Assembly: GCF_020035535.1 (NCBI RefSeq)
Contig: NZ_CP083349.1
Coordinates: forward strand, 3,801,001 to 3,865,000
DNA: 64,000 nucleotides
DNA from: Ensifer adhaerens
Lineage (GTDB): Bacteria > Pseudomonadota > Alphaproteobacteria > Rhizobiales > Rhizobiaceae
Direction of reading: 5' to 3'
Part shown: in pieces, positions 1 to 8,111 of the stretch
How the letters are laid out: each line of letters begins with the position of its first letter
Numbering within the stretch: position 1 is the first letter of the stretch
Position numbers and translations under genes: made by a program
Notes under the pieces: generated by a model
The model's database searches: none
The model's input: the letters and a program-made list of their open reading frames with translations, nothing else
Told to the model about the DNA's origin: nothing

Positions 1-2
1 GC

Positions 3-1160
3 AAGCCGCTGGCGGAAGCCACCGGCGAGATCGTCTATGGTGCAAGCTTCGTCGAATGGTTCGCCGAAGAGGGTCGCCGCATCTATGGCGACCTGATTCC
101 CGGCCATCAGCCCGACAAGCGTATCCTGGTCATGAAGCAGCCGATCGGGGTCGTCGCGGCGATCACGCCGTGGAACTTCCCCAATGCGATGATTACCCGC
201 AAGGCCGGCCCGGCATTTGCGGCCGGCTGCGCCATGGTGCTGAAGCCGGCGGCCCAGACGCCGTTCTCGGCGATCGCGATCGCCATTCTTGCCGAACGCG
301 CCGGCCTGCCGAAGGGCCTGTTCAGCGTCATCACCGGTTCCGCCCGTGAGATCGGCGCCGAAATGACCTCGAACCCTGTCGTCCGCAAGCTGACCTTCAC
401 CGGCTCGACCGAAGTCGGTGCCGAGCTCTATCGCCAGAGTGCCGGCACCATCAAGAAGCTCGGCCTCGAGCTTGGCGGCAATGCGCCGTTCATCGTCTTC
501 GACGATGCCGATCTCGATGCGGCGGTCGAAGGCGCGCTGATCGCCAAGTTCCGCAACAACGGCCAGACCTGCGTCTGCGCCAACCGCATCTATGTGCAGG
601 ACAATGTCTATGACGCCTTCTCCGACAAGCTCGCCAAGGCGGTCGCCAAGCTGAGGATCGGCAACGGTCTCGATGAAGGCGTCATCCTCGGCCCGCTGAT
701 CGACAAGGCGGCACTGGAAAAGGTGGAAGAACACATTGCTGACGCCACCGCCAAGGGCGCCCGAGTGATCCAGGGCGGCAAGCGCCACACGCTCGGCGGT
801 ACTTTCTACGAGGCGACGGTTCTGGCCGATGTCACCCAGGCGATGGCGGTTGCGCGCGAGGAAACCTTCGGGCCGGTCGCTCCGCTCTTCCGCTTCACCG
901 ACGAGGCGGATGTGGTCGAGCAGGCAAACGACACCGAATTCGGCCTTGCCTCCTATTTCTACGCCAAGGATCTCGCCCGTGTCTTCCGCGTCGCCGAAGC
1001 GCTGGAATACGGCATGGTCGGCGTCAATACCGGGTTGATCTCCACGGCGGAAGCGCCGTTCGGCGGCGTCAAGCTTTCGGGCCTTGGCCGCGAGGGCTCG
1101 CGCTACGGCATCGAGGAGTTCACCGAGATCAAGTACGTCTGCCTCGGCGGCGTTGCGTAA
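3..1160 (+). CDS. NAD(P)-dependent aldehyde dehydrogenase, succinate-semialdehyde dehydrogenase-like (5' partial)
   Basis: The gene enters from the left edge; 385 codons are present and the N-terminus is missing. The protein is a class I-type aldehyde dehydrogenase, closest in feel to the GabD/succinate-semialdehyde group. Visible motifs are [14 protein letters not shown] (cofactor loop), the general-base Glu in ELGGNAPF (codon 468-470) and the catalytic Cys in NNGQTCVC (codon 570-572). It should oxidise an aldehyde to an acid in the cytoplasm. The substrate is not fixed by sequence. Beside an HpaI-family aldolase and sugar-acid enzymes, it may oxidise the aldehyde released by the aldolase (lactaldehyde or glyceraldehyde) or another semialdehyde. 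A good terminator follows, so the aldolase gene probably has its own promoter or is read through. Confidence 0.9.
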   Translation, partial: KPLAEATGEIVYGASFVEWFAEEGRRIYGDLIPGHQPDKRILVMKQPIGVVAAITPWNFPNAMITRKAGPAFAAGCAMVLKPAAQTPFSAIAIAILAERAGLPKGLFSVITGSAREIGAEMTSNPVVRKLTFTGSTEVGAELYRQSAGTIKKLGLELGGNAPFIVFDDADLDAAVEGALIAKFRNNGQTCVCANRIYVQDNVYDAFSDKLAKAVAKLRIGNGLDEGVILGPLIDKAALEKVEEHIADATAKGARVIQGGKRHTLGGTFYEATVLADVTQAMAVAREETFGPVAPLFRFTDEADVVEQANDTEFGLASYFYAKDLARVFRVAEALEYGMVGVNTGLISTAEAPFGGVKLSGLGREGSRYGIEEFTEIKYVCLGGVA

Positions 1161-1180
1161 GATACGGTACCCAATCTGAA

Positions 1181-1214
1181 AAACCGGCCGGAAAGTTCTG
1201 GCCGGTTTTTTTCT
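1181..1214 (+). terminator. Rho-independent terminator after the aldehyde dehydrogenase gene
   Basis: A perfect 9-bp stem, AAACCGGCC at 1181-1189 and GGCCGGTTT at 1200-1208, encloses a 10-nt loop and runs into a T-rich tract. It starts 20 bp after the stop codon. Confidence 0.85.
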
Positions 1215-1287
1215 TTGCCGATAGAAATCTCGTGATTGCGGGATTGAGGCATCACTCGTCCCGCCGCATTGCAGGAGGAGACGACCC

Positions 1288-2094
1288 ATGCCGGCACCGA
1301 GGAACCCCTTTAAAGCAGCTCTGCGCGAAAACCGCTTCCAGCTGGGGCTGTGGGTGGCGCTTGCCAGCCCCTATGCCGCCGAAGTGGTTTCCGGCAGCGG
1401 CTATGACTGGCTGCTGATCGACGGCGAGCACGCGCCGAACGATATTCCGCTGCTGTCGGCGCAGTTTCGCGCCGTCTCCGCATCGAAGAGCCATCCGATG
1501 GTTCGTCTGCCGGTTGGCGATACCGTGCTGATCAAGCAGATCCTCGATACCGGCGCGCAAACCCTGCTGATCCCGATGGTCGAGAGCTTGGAGCAAGCAC
1601 AGCAGCTGGTGCGTGCCACCCGGTATCCGCCGCATGGCGTTCGTGGCGTCGGGGCTGCCCTCGGGCGTGCCTCGCAATTCGGCCGCATCGGCGACTATCT
1701 CCAGACCGCCGGCGACGAAATCTGCCTGATCCTGCAGATCGAGAGCAGGGCGGGCCTTGCCGCCATTGATGAAATTGCCGCGCTCGATGGTGTTGACGGC
1801 CTCTTCATCGGCCCCTCCGATCTGGCAGCCGACATGGGCTATCTTGGCAAGCCGGGTCATCCGGAGGTGCGTGCGGCGATCGCCGATGCGTTCGAACGCA
1901 TCAAGAAGGCCGGAAAGGCGCGAGGCATCATGACGCTCGATCTCGAGCAGGCGCGAGACTATCGCGAGATGGGCGCTGATTTCATGGCGATCGGCACGGA
2001 TGTCACCTCGCTCGTGCGCGCGACGACCATACTGCGCCAGGAGTTTCTCGGCGAGCCGACGTCGGCTCCGAAGAAGCAGGAATCCGGCTACTGA
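1288..2094 (+). CDS. HpcH/HpaI-family class II 2-keto-3-deoxy-acid aldolase
   Basis: A 268-residue cytoplasmic aldolase of the HpaI/GarL/RhmA type, which splits 2-keto-3-deoxy sugar acids into pyruvate and an aldehyde with a divalent metal. The catalytic His lies in DGEH (H48), the substrate Arg in MVRLP (R73), and the metal ligands are E152 (LQIESR) and D178 (GPSDLA). The whole length fits the family. The ATG at 1288 follows a strong GGAGGAG at 1274-1280. The gene converges with the UxaB-like gene and their ends overlap by 7 bp. In this neighbourhood the likely substrate is 2-keto-3-deoxy-L-fuconate or 2-keto-3-deoxygluconate; sequence alone does not decide. Confidence 0.88.
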   Translation: MPAPRNPFKAALRENRFQLGLWVALASPYAAEVVSGSGYDWLLIDGEHAPNDIPLLSAQFRAVSASKSHPMVRLPVGDTVLIKQILDTGAQTLLIPMVESLEQAQQLVRATRYPPHGVRGVGAALGRASQFGRIGDYLQTAGDEICLILQIESRAGLAAIDEIAALDGVDGLFIGPSDLAADMGYLGKPGHPEVRAAIADAFERIKKAGKARGIMTLDLEQARDYREMGADFMAIGTDVTSLVRATTILRQEFLGEPTSAPKKQESGY

Positions 2095-3176
2095 TCGCAG
2101 ATTGCTGCGAGCTCGGGCATGGCTACGCTCGGGCTCCAGCGCCGGAAGTCGGCGATCCGGCGCTCGATCTTTTCTCGGTGATGGTTGGCGATATCGCCTA
2201 AACGGTGGTCGAGGAACGGGTTTCTGAAGCGTTCCAGCGTCGCGGCAACATAGTCTTCCGCTTCGCTCTCCAGGCGCTTTGCCGCGAAAGCCACGATCAC
2301 TTCGGATCGATAGATGCGGTCCAGCCGCGCGGCGATGCCGGCGTCGGCCAACATTTCCCGAACGGTCTCGTTCGCGTCACGGCCTTCCCTGAGCCAGAGA
2401 TCAGCCAAGACCGTATGGCCGAGATTGAGGATGTGAAGTTTCAGCTTCTCGTAGGGCGTCAGGTCGTCCACGAGCTTCACGCACGGATGGATGCAAGGGA
2501 GCCGTAGCCCGGGCTGGTTCTCGATCGCCCAGAGCGCATAGGGCTCAGCAATCGCACCGGCAGGCTCCAGCGGCTCGGAGACGATGCGGTCGACCAGCGT
2601 GTTGGCCCAGACGACGTCCTTGCCCAGCCAGTCGATAAAGGCGCTGTTTCCGATCCGCTCCGCCGCGAGACGCAGCATCAATGCCTTCAGCACGTCACCA
2701 TTGCGTGACACGAGTTCGCAGGGAAGCATCGTCAGGGGACGCCCGCCCGCGTCGAAGCGCGCCTTCAAGAGCAAAAGCAGCTTGCCCGGAAAGGAACGGG
2801 GAACTTCCGTTGTCAGATCGTCCTCGCCGATCTGGTAGCCCGTGTCGCCGGTATTCGAGATCAGGATTTCGGCATCCTCGGCGACAATCGCCCGGACCTC
2901 GCTCCAGTTTTCGGCGGTCGAAAGCGCCCGCGACACACTGGTCACCTGCTGCGTCTCATCGATCTGCGCTCCAGCTCGGATGCCGCGGATGATGACGGGA
3001 AAGCCTTCGGGACGGGCAAGCGCTGCAAGACGGCCGGAGCGTTCGCTGGACCCGGTCGTCTGCACGATCGTGATCGGTCCTACGGCCTCTCCCGTCTTCA
3101 ACGCCTCGCTGACAAAGAGGTCGGCATGCGCCTGAAGAAAGCGGCTTGTTCCGAATTGTACGATCGGCGTCGTCAT
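2088..3176 (-). CDS. Mannitol dehydrogenase-family oxidoreductase, tagaturonate reductase (UxaB)-like
   Basis: A 362-residue NAD-dependent oxidoreductase of the long-chain mannitol dehydrogenase family (altronate, mannonate and mannitol dehydrogenases). The N-terminal Rossmann entry is VQFGTSRFLQAH. The family block LPCELVSRNGD sits mid-protein, and KLHILNLGHT matches the catalytic Lys/Asn/His region. It is shorter than E. coli UxaB (about 480 residues), so it belongs to a compact subgroup. The ATG at 3176 is preferred because the family N-terminus begins there; upstream in-frame sequence looks non-coding. It lies 19 bp after the gntR stop on the same strand, so it is probably co-transcribed with its regulator. 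Expected role is tagaturonate/altronate interconversion or oxidation of a related keto acid. Confidence 0.82.
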   Translation of the reverse strand: MTTPIVQFGTSRFLQAHADLFVSEALKTGEAVGPITIVQTTGSSERSGRLAALARPEGFPVIIRGIRAGAQIDETQQVTSVSRALSTAENWSEVRAIVAEDAEILISNTGDTGYQIGEDDLTTEVPRSFPGKLLLLLKARFDAGGRPLTMLPCELVSRNGDVLKALMLRLAAERIGNSAFIDWLGKDVVWANTLVDRIVSEPLEPAGAIAEPYALWAIENQPGLRLPCIHPCVKLVDDLTPYEKLKLHILNLGHTVLADLWLREGRDANETVREMLADAGIAARLDRIYRSEVIVAFAAKRLESEAEDYVAATLERFRNPFLDHRLGDIANHHREKIERRIADFRRWSPSVAMPELAAICDQ

Positions 3177-3195
3177 GTCCTGCCCCGATAGCTGG

Positions 3196-4074
3196 CTATG
3201 GAATGGATTGGAGAAGAGTTTCGCGCGCCGACTGGAGATGCCGGCGGCAGGCGTGTTCGGCCTTTGCGGGATCGTGCGAGCGCAACGCTTCGATATAGGC
3301 GAGGTGTTCTTCCAATGCGCGGGCGTTGCGCTGGCGGGCATTCGTCTTGTTCCACTGGTAGTGATAGTGGAAGACGATTGCGATGATGTCGTAGAAATCG
3401 ACGATGAACCGGTTGCTCGATGCCTTGTGCACCAATAGGTGGAACTGCTCGTCGAGTTCGGAGAACTCCCGGTAGCGGTTGTCGATGTCGGCGAGGATAT
3501 CGCGGTGCAGGGTCTCGATTTCCCTAAGCTCTGCCCAGGCCGGATGGTCGTCAGGCAAGGAGACGAAGCGTGCGGCAGAGCGCAGCTCGAACATCTCTCG
3601 CACTTCCGTCAGTTCCAGCGCGAACTCTCGGGTAAAGCCTTTCAGGATCCAGTGGCTGTTCGGCCGCTTCTCGATCAGGCCGAAGCGGCTGAAGCGGATC
3701 AGGAATTCGCGCACGCTGGTCGTGCCGGTCCCAATGTCCCGCGCCAGTTCCAACTCGTTGATCTGCATGCCGGGCTCTGCACCGCCGGCGAGAATCCGGC
3801 GCATGAAACTGCGCTCGATGATTTCGGCGAGTGAATCGGTCTCTTCCGTGGGGAAGTAGTCGTCGGGGCGGGGCTGCCGCAGCACGTTCTTTTTTCGTTT
3901 GTCCCAGGCGATCAGCTGCAGTTCCTCGAAGCGGCTGAGGATCGCGCGCACCGTCGTGCGGCTGACGCCGAGAACCTGCCCGAGTTCCGGCTCGGAGGGC
4001 AGGGAGGATGTGTCCGCCAGGAGCTTCAGGCAGCGGTTATAGGCATCCTTGAAGACGGTGTTCTGTTTTGCCAT
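3196..4074 (-). CDS. GntR-family (FCD) transcriptional regulator with two winged-helix domains
   Basis: A 292-residue regulator. Residues about 5-65 form one GntR-like winged helix (recognition region LGVSRTTVRAILSRFEEL). Residues about 82-155 form a second, canonical FadR-type winged helix (LARDIGTGTTSVREFL then LIEKRPNSHW). The C-terminal part is an all-helical FCD effector domain with candidate metal/effector ligands in ELDEQFHLLVH, EEHLAYI and CRRHLQ. FCD members such as UxuR, ExuR and LldR sense small organic acids, so a sugar acid from this pathway is the likely ligand. It is divergent from the dehydratase gene, with a palindrome in the shared promoter region, which suggests local autoregulated control. 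Carrying two DNA-binding domains is unusual for this family. Confidence 0.88.
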   Translation of the reverse strand: MAKQNTVFKDAYNRCLKLLADTSSLPSEPELGQVLGVSRTTVRAILSRFEELQLIAWDKRKKNVLRQPRPDDYFPTEETDSLAEIIERSFMRRILAGGAEPGMQINELELARDIGTGTTSVREFLIRFSRFGLIEKRPNSHWILKGFTREFALELTEVREMFELRSAARFVSLPDDHPAWAELREIETLHRDILADIDNRYREFSELDEQFHLLVHKASSNRFIVDFYDIIAIVFHYHYQWNKTNARQRNARALEEHLAYIEALRSHDPAKAEHACRRHLQSARETLLQSIP

Positions 4075-4221
4075 GGCAAGATCCGGCCGGTTCGAAATTG
4101 TCTGCGTCTGTCAGCGACGCTCCTCTATCGCGACGATCCGGTTTTGTCTCCGTCTGTCGTCATCATCCCTGCTTCTCCCGCACTTCGATCGTTGGCCCGG
4201 CGTGGTGGCCGACGTTTTCGC

Positions 4222-4261
4222 TATAATACCCATTGACGGCAATCTGTCTATTGTAGATAAA
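4222..4261. promoter_or_regulatory. Divergent promoters for gntR and the dehydratase operon
   Basis: Plus strand: TTGACG at 4233-4238 is a good -35 box with GATAAA at 4256-4261 as -10 after 17 bp. Minus strand: TAGACA (complement of 4245-4250) and TATTAT (complement of 4223-4228) are spaced by 16 bp and point toward gntR. These are assignments by eye only. Confidence 0.5.
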
Positions 4262-4267
4262 AGACAG
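4244..4267. promoter_or_regulatory. Candidate operator palindrome for the GntR regulator
   Basis: CTGTCT at 4244-4249 and AGACAG at 4262-4267 form perfect outer arms around an AT-rich centre with partial further symmetry. The site overlaps the plus-strand -10 and the minus-strand -35, where a repressor would block both promoters. The right arm contains GATAAAAG, which recurs at 6949-6956. Confidence 0.55.
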
Positions 4268-4293
4268 AACAAAAATCAGTTAGGGAGAGATCG

Positions 4294-5799
4294 GTGTCTG
4301 CGCCGTCCACCATCCTGCTCGCACCTGAGGACAATGTTGTCGTGGCGACGCTGGCGATTGCCGCTGGCGATGCCCTGCCGAACAATGTTCTTGCCGCAGC
4401 GAAGGTCGATGCCGGTCATAAGATCGCGATCCGTCCGATCCGCGCCGGAGAGCCGGTCGTCAAATACGCCCAGGCCATCGGCCGGGCGACCGCCGATATT
4501 GCGCCGGGCGACCACGTGCACTCCCATAACCTCGCCTTCGACAAGGACCGCTTGGCGATCAGCCCGCAGGGAGCGCCGGAAGTGGCAAGCGATGCCGACA
4601 GGGCGCGCACCTTCATGGGCTATCGAAGAGGTGATGGCCGGGCGGCGACGCGAAACTACATCGGTGTCGTCGCCAGCGTGAACTGTTCCACCACGGTCTG
4701 TCGTGCCATCGCCGAGGAGGCGAACCGGCGCATTCTGCCGAGATATGAGGGTATCGACGGTTTCGTGCCGATCGTGCACGATCAGGGCTGTGGCATGTCG
4801 TCAACCGGCGACGGCATGGCCAACCTGCACCGCACGCTCGCCGGCTATGCCCGCCACGTCAATTTCGGCGGCGTGCTCATGGTCGGCCTCGGCTGCGAGG
4901 TCAACCAGCTGACCCTATATGGCCAGAGCGGCGCTGGCGCCGAAAAACGGCATTTCAATATCCAGGAAGCCGGCGGCTCCCGCCGTTCGGTGGAAAAAGC
5001 CCTCGGAATTCTTGAGGAAATCGCAGCCGAAGTCGGCAAGGAGCGCCGTATTGCAATCCCCGTGAGCGAGATCATCGTCGGCCTTCAATGCGGCGGGTCG
5101 GATGGGCTTTCGGGCATCACCGCCAATCCGGCGCTCGGCGCGGCCGTCGATATCCTTGCGGCAGCCGGAGGCACCGCAATCCTCTCGGAGACCTCGGAAA
5201 TCTACGGTGCCGAGCATCTGCTGCGCAGCCGGGCGGTCAATGAGGCGGTGGCGGTGAAACTCGATGGCCTGATTTCCTGGTGGGAGAATTATGTAGCGAT
5301 GCATGGCGCTTCGCTCGACAACAATCCTTCGCCAGGCAACAAACGGGGAGGTCTGACCACTATCCTCGAAAAATCGCTCGGCGCTGTCGCCAAGGGCGGC
5401 CGCTCGCCGCTGAACGCGGTCTATCGTTACGCCGAGCGCGTCACCGAGCACGGCCTCGTCTTCATGGATACCCCTGGCTACGATCCGGTATCGGCCACCG
5501 GACAGGTGGCTGGCGGTGCCAATGTCATCGCCTTTACCACCGGTCGCGGCAGCTGCTTCGGCTGTCGTCCCGCGCCGTCGATCAAGCTCACCAGCAACAC
5601 GGCGCTCTACCGGGCGATGGAAGAGGACATGGATATCGATTGCGGTGTGATCGCTTCGGGGGAGGCGAGTATTGCCGGTCTCGGCCGGGAGATCTTCGAC
5701 CTGATCGTCGAGACCGCCTCTGGCCGCAAGACCAAGAGCGAGCTTTTCGGCTACGGCGACAATGAGTTCGTGCCCTGGCATCTGGGGGCAACGCTCTAA
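4294..5799 (+). CDS. uxaA: UxaA/GarD-family sugar-acid dehydratase (altronate dehydratase-like)
   Basis: A full-length 501-residue member of the altronate/galactarate dehydratase family: a small N-terminal SAF-type domain (about residues 1-85), then the large catalytic region. The hallmark stretch MDTPGYDPVSATGQ and the following FTTGRGSCFGC and PSIKLTSNTALYR blocks are nearly those of E. coli UxaA. The Cys residues here and in DQGCGM and GLQCGG are candidate Fe ligands. UxaA converts D-altronate to 2-keto-3-deoxygluconate. Homologues in some L-fucose loci are thought to dehydrate L-fuconate instead, so the substrate is open. The start is GTG with GGGAGAG just upstream. It leads a plus-strand operon with the aldo/keto reductase 39 bp downstream. 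Confidence 0.88.
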   Translation: MSAPSTILLAPEDNVVVATLAIAAGDALPNNVLAAAKVDAGHKIAIRPIRAGEPVVKYAQAIGRATADIAPGDHVHSHNLAFDKDRLAISPQGAPEVASDADRARTFMGYRRGDGRAATRNYIGVVASVNCSTTVCRAIAEEANRRILPRYEGIDGFVPIVHDQGCGMSSTGDGMANLHRTLAGYARHVNFGGVLMVGLGCEVNQLTLYGQSGAGAEKRHFNIQEAGGSRRSVEKALGILEEIAAEVGKERRIAIPVSEIIVGLQCGGSDGLSGITANPALGAAVDILAAAGGTAILSETSEIYGAEHLLRSRAVNEAVAVKLDGLISWWENYVAMHGASLDNNPSPGNKRGGLTTILEKSLGAVAKGGRSPLNAVYRYAERVTEHGLVFMDTPGYDPVSATGQVAGGANVIAFTTGRGSCFGCRPAPSIKLTSNTALYRAMEEDMDIDCGVIASGEASIAGLGREIFDLIVETASGRKTKSELFGYGDNEFVPWHLGATL

Positions 5800-5838
5800 A
5801 TACGTAACGACTGGCATCCTTGGAGGAGGAGACGGGGA

Positions 5839-6858
5839 ATGCAGACGAGACGGATCGGTCGAACCGAACTATCGGTCACCGAATTTAGCTTTGGTGCCGC
5901 CGGCCTCGGTGGGCTCTATCGCGAGTGTACCCGTGACGCGGCAATCGCGACATTGGATGCTGCCTGGGGTGCGGGCCTGCGCTATTTCGACGTGGCGCCC
6001 TATTACGGGCTCGGACTTGCCGAGCGCCGGGTCGGCGATTTCCTCAGCGACAAGCCGCGCGAACAATTCGTCCTTTCCACCAAGGTCGGACGTCTCCTGC
6101 ATCCGGTGCCGGAAGACAAGGTGCCGGATTACTCCTACGTCAAGCCGCTCAATTTCGACGTCGAGTACGACTACAGCTACGACGGCATCATGCGCTCCGT
6201 CGAGTTCAGCTACACCCGTCTCGGACTCAATCGCATCGACATCCTCTATGTGCACGATATCGGCATCTACACCCATGGTGCCGCCCGCAACGCCGTTTAC
6301 ATGAGGCAATTGCTGGAGGGCGGCCTGAAGGCGTTGGAGGAGCTGAAATCCTCGGGAACGATCGCCGCCTATGGTCTCGGCGTCAACGAGGTGCCCGTCT
6401 GTCTTGAGGTCATGCGCCAGGCCGATATCGACTGCATCCTGCTGGCCGGCCGTTACACCTTGCTCGACCGCTCGGCCGTCGCCGAACTGCTGCCGCTCTG
6501 CGAGAAGAAACAGACTTCGCTCATTGTCGGCGGGGTCTTCAATTCGGGCATCCTGGCGACGGGTCCGGTCGAGGGGGCACATTTCGATTACATGCCTGCA
6601 ACGGAAGATATCCGGCAAAAGGTTGGCGCCATGGAGACGGTCGCCCGCGGTATGAGCGTGCCGCTTGCTGCGCCCGCCATGCAGTTTCCGCTCGGTCATC
6701 CCGTGGTCGCCTCGGTGCTGCTCGGCACCGCCAAGCCGGAGAGCCTGAGGCGCAACATGGTGCTCGCCGGACGCAGGTTTTCCGCGTCCGATTTCGCGGC
6801 TTTTGAACCGTTCACGCTGGTCGCGCCGGAGCTCGGGGACGAGCCGGTACGGGTCTAG
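5839..6858 (+). CDS. Aldo/keto reductase, L-fucose/L-galactose 1-dehydrogenase-like
   Basis: A 339-residue TIM-barrel aldo/keto reductase. The catalytic tetrad is visible: D51 and Y56 in FDVAPYYG, K82 in LSTKVGR, and H139 in LYVHD. The overall pattern matches the D-threo-aldose/L-fucose/L-galactose 1-dehydrogenase branch, which oxidises the anomeric carbon of L-sugars to a lactone. This would be the entry step of the local pathway after import. The ATG follows GGAGGAGGAGA. No lactonase gene is seen in the window, so the lactone would open spontaneously or through an enzyme coded elsewhere. The next gene is 168 bp away and may have its own promoter. Confidence 0.82.
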   Translation: MQTRRIGRTELSVTEFSFGAAGLGGLYRECTRDAAIATLDAAWGAGLRYFDVAPYYGLGLAERRVGDFLSDKPREQFVLSTKVGRLLHPVPEDKVPDYSYVKPLNFDVEYDYSYDGIMRSVEFSYTRLGLNRIDILYVHDIGIYTHGAARNAVYMRQLLEGGLKALEELKSSGTIAAYGLGVNEVPVCLEVMRQADIDCILLAGRYTLLDRSAVAELLPLCEKKQTSLIVGGVFNSGILATGPVEGAHFDYMPATEDIRQKVGAMETVARGMSVPLAAPAMQFPLGHPVVASVLLGTAKPESLRRNMVLAGRRFSASDFAAFEPFTLVAPELGDEPVRV

Positions 6859-6941
6859 CGGGTGGGGGCCGCCTCGCGGCCTGAAATGCTGTTCCGGCAG
6901 CTTGCCAAGCCGGAATTGTCGTACTAGCATTCACATATGTT

Positions 6942-6955
6942 TTTTATCGATAAAA
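6942..6955. promoter_or_regulatory. Perfect 14-bp palindrome upstream of the ABC transporter operon
   Basis: TTTTATCGATAAAA is a perfect inverted repeat 71 bp before the binding-protein start. Its right half continues into GATAAAAG, the 8-mer found in the candidate operator at 4256-4263. It may be a second site of the same GntR regulator. Confidence 0.4.
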
Positions 6956-7026
6956 GGTCGATAAGCCAGCACCTGCGATCGATCTCCAAGAAGTGGAACA
7001 CGGTGCACTGAGAGGAGAAACCTGGG

Positions 7027-8016
7027 ATGAGCATTCTGAAAAGCAGCCTTACCCGTCGCGCCTTTACCGCCTTGGCCGGCGCCGCGATGATCGCCGGCAT
7101 GTCGCCGGTCGCATCCTTCGCGCAGGACGTGACGATCCCGATCATCGTCAAGGACACAACGTCCTTCTACTGGCAGATCGTGCTGGCCGGCGCGCGCGCC
7201 GCTGGCAAGGACCTGGGTGTCAATGTACCGGAACTCGGCGCTCAATCCGAGTCCGATATCAACGGCCAGATCAGCATTCTCGAGAACGCGGTCGCCGGCG
7301 CACCGGCTGCTGTCGTCATTTCGCCGACGGAATTCAAGGCGCTCGGCAAGCCGATCGATGAGGCGGCGAAGGCCGTTCCGATCATCGGCATCGACTCTGG
7401 TGCCGACTCAAAGGCCTTCTCGTCCTTCCTCACCACCGACAACGTTCAGGGCGGCCGTATCGCTGCCGATGGACTCGCTGCGGCGGTCAAGGAAATGAGC
7501 GGCAAGGAAGAGGGCGAAATCGCCATCATCACTAGCCTTCCGGGCGTCGGCTCGCTCGACCAGCGCCGCGAAGGCTTCCTCGATCAGGTCAAGACCAAGT
7601 ATCCGGGCTTCAAGGTCGTCGTCGACAAATATGCCGACGGCCAGGCGACCACCGGCCTCAACATCATGACCGACCTGATCACCGCCAATCCCAACCTTGT
7701 CGGCGTGTTTGCGTCGAACCTGATCATGGCGCAGGGCGTCGGCCAGGCGATCGCCGAAAACAAGCTCGGCGACAAGATCAAGGTGATCGGCTTCGACAGC
7801 GACGACAAGACGGTCGGCTTCCTCAAGGAAGGCGTTCTGGCCGGTCTCGTCGTTCAGGATCCCTACCGCATGGGCTATGATGGCGTGAAGACAGCGCTCG
7901 CGGTCTCGAAGAAGGAAAAGGTCGAGGCGAACGTGGATACCGGCGCCAATCTGGTGACCAAGGCCAACATGGCCGAGCCGAAGATCGACGCTCTCTTGAA
8001 CCCGAAGGTCAAGTGA
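7027..8016 (+). CDS. CUT2-family ABC sugar transporter, periplasmic binding protein
   Basis: A 329-residue RbsB-like (periplasmic-binding-protein-like I) protein. The N-terminus has a signal peptide with TRRAF, a partial twin-arginine look, and a cleavage site near ASFA-QDV around residue 36. Typical ribose-binding-type segments are visible, such as NGQISILENAV, VVISPTEF, FLTTDNVQGG and KVIGFDSDD. It should bind a monosaccharide in the periplasm and hand it to the downstream ATPase and permease. The ATG has GAGAGGAGA upstream. The neighbouring enzymes point to an L-sugar such as L-fucose or L-galactose. Confidence 0.9.
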   Translation: MSILKSSLTRRAFTALAGAAMIAGMSPVASFAQDVTIPIIVKDTTSFYWQIVLAGARAAGKDLGVNVPELGAQSESDINGQISILENAVAGAPAAVVISPTEFKALGKPIDEAAKAVPIIGIDSGADSKAFSSFLTTDNVQGGRIAADGLAAAVKEMSGKEEGEIAIITSLPGVGSLDQRREGFLDQVKTKYPGFKVVVDKYADGQATTGLNIMTDLITANPNLVGVFASNLIMAQGVGQAIAENKLGDKIKVIGFDSDDKTVGFLKEGVLAGLVVQDPYRMGYDGVKTALAVSKKEKVEANVDTGANLVTKANMAEPKIDALLNPKVK

Positions 8017-8111
8017 CAACGGCTGCGGCGGGCGTCTAGCCTGCCGCACCCGCTTGCGACCGGGAACGAGGACCGGTCGCAAGCGATCTCTGCGATGGGA
8101 GGAATGCGCAG

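Noticed and set aside
6867..6881. GGCCGC-CTC-GCGGCC hairpin after the aldo/keto reductase gene as terminator
   Set aside because: No T tract follows, and the downstream genes seem part of the same regulon.
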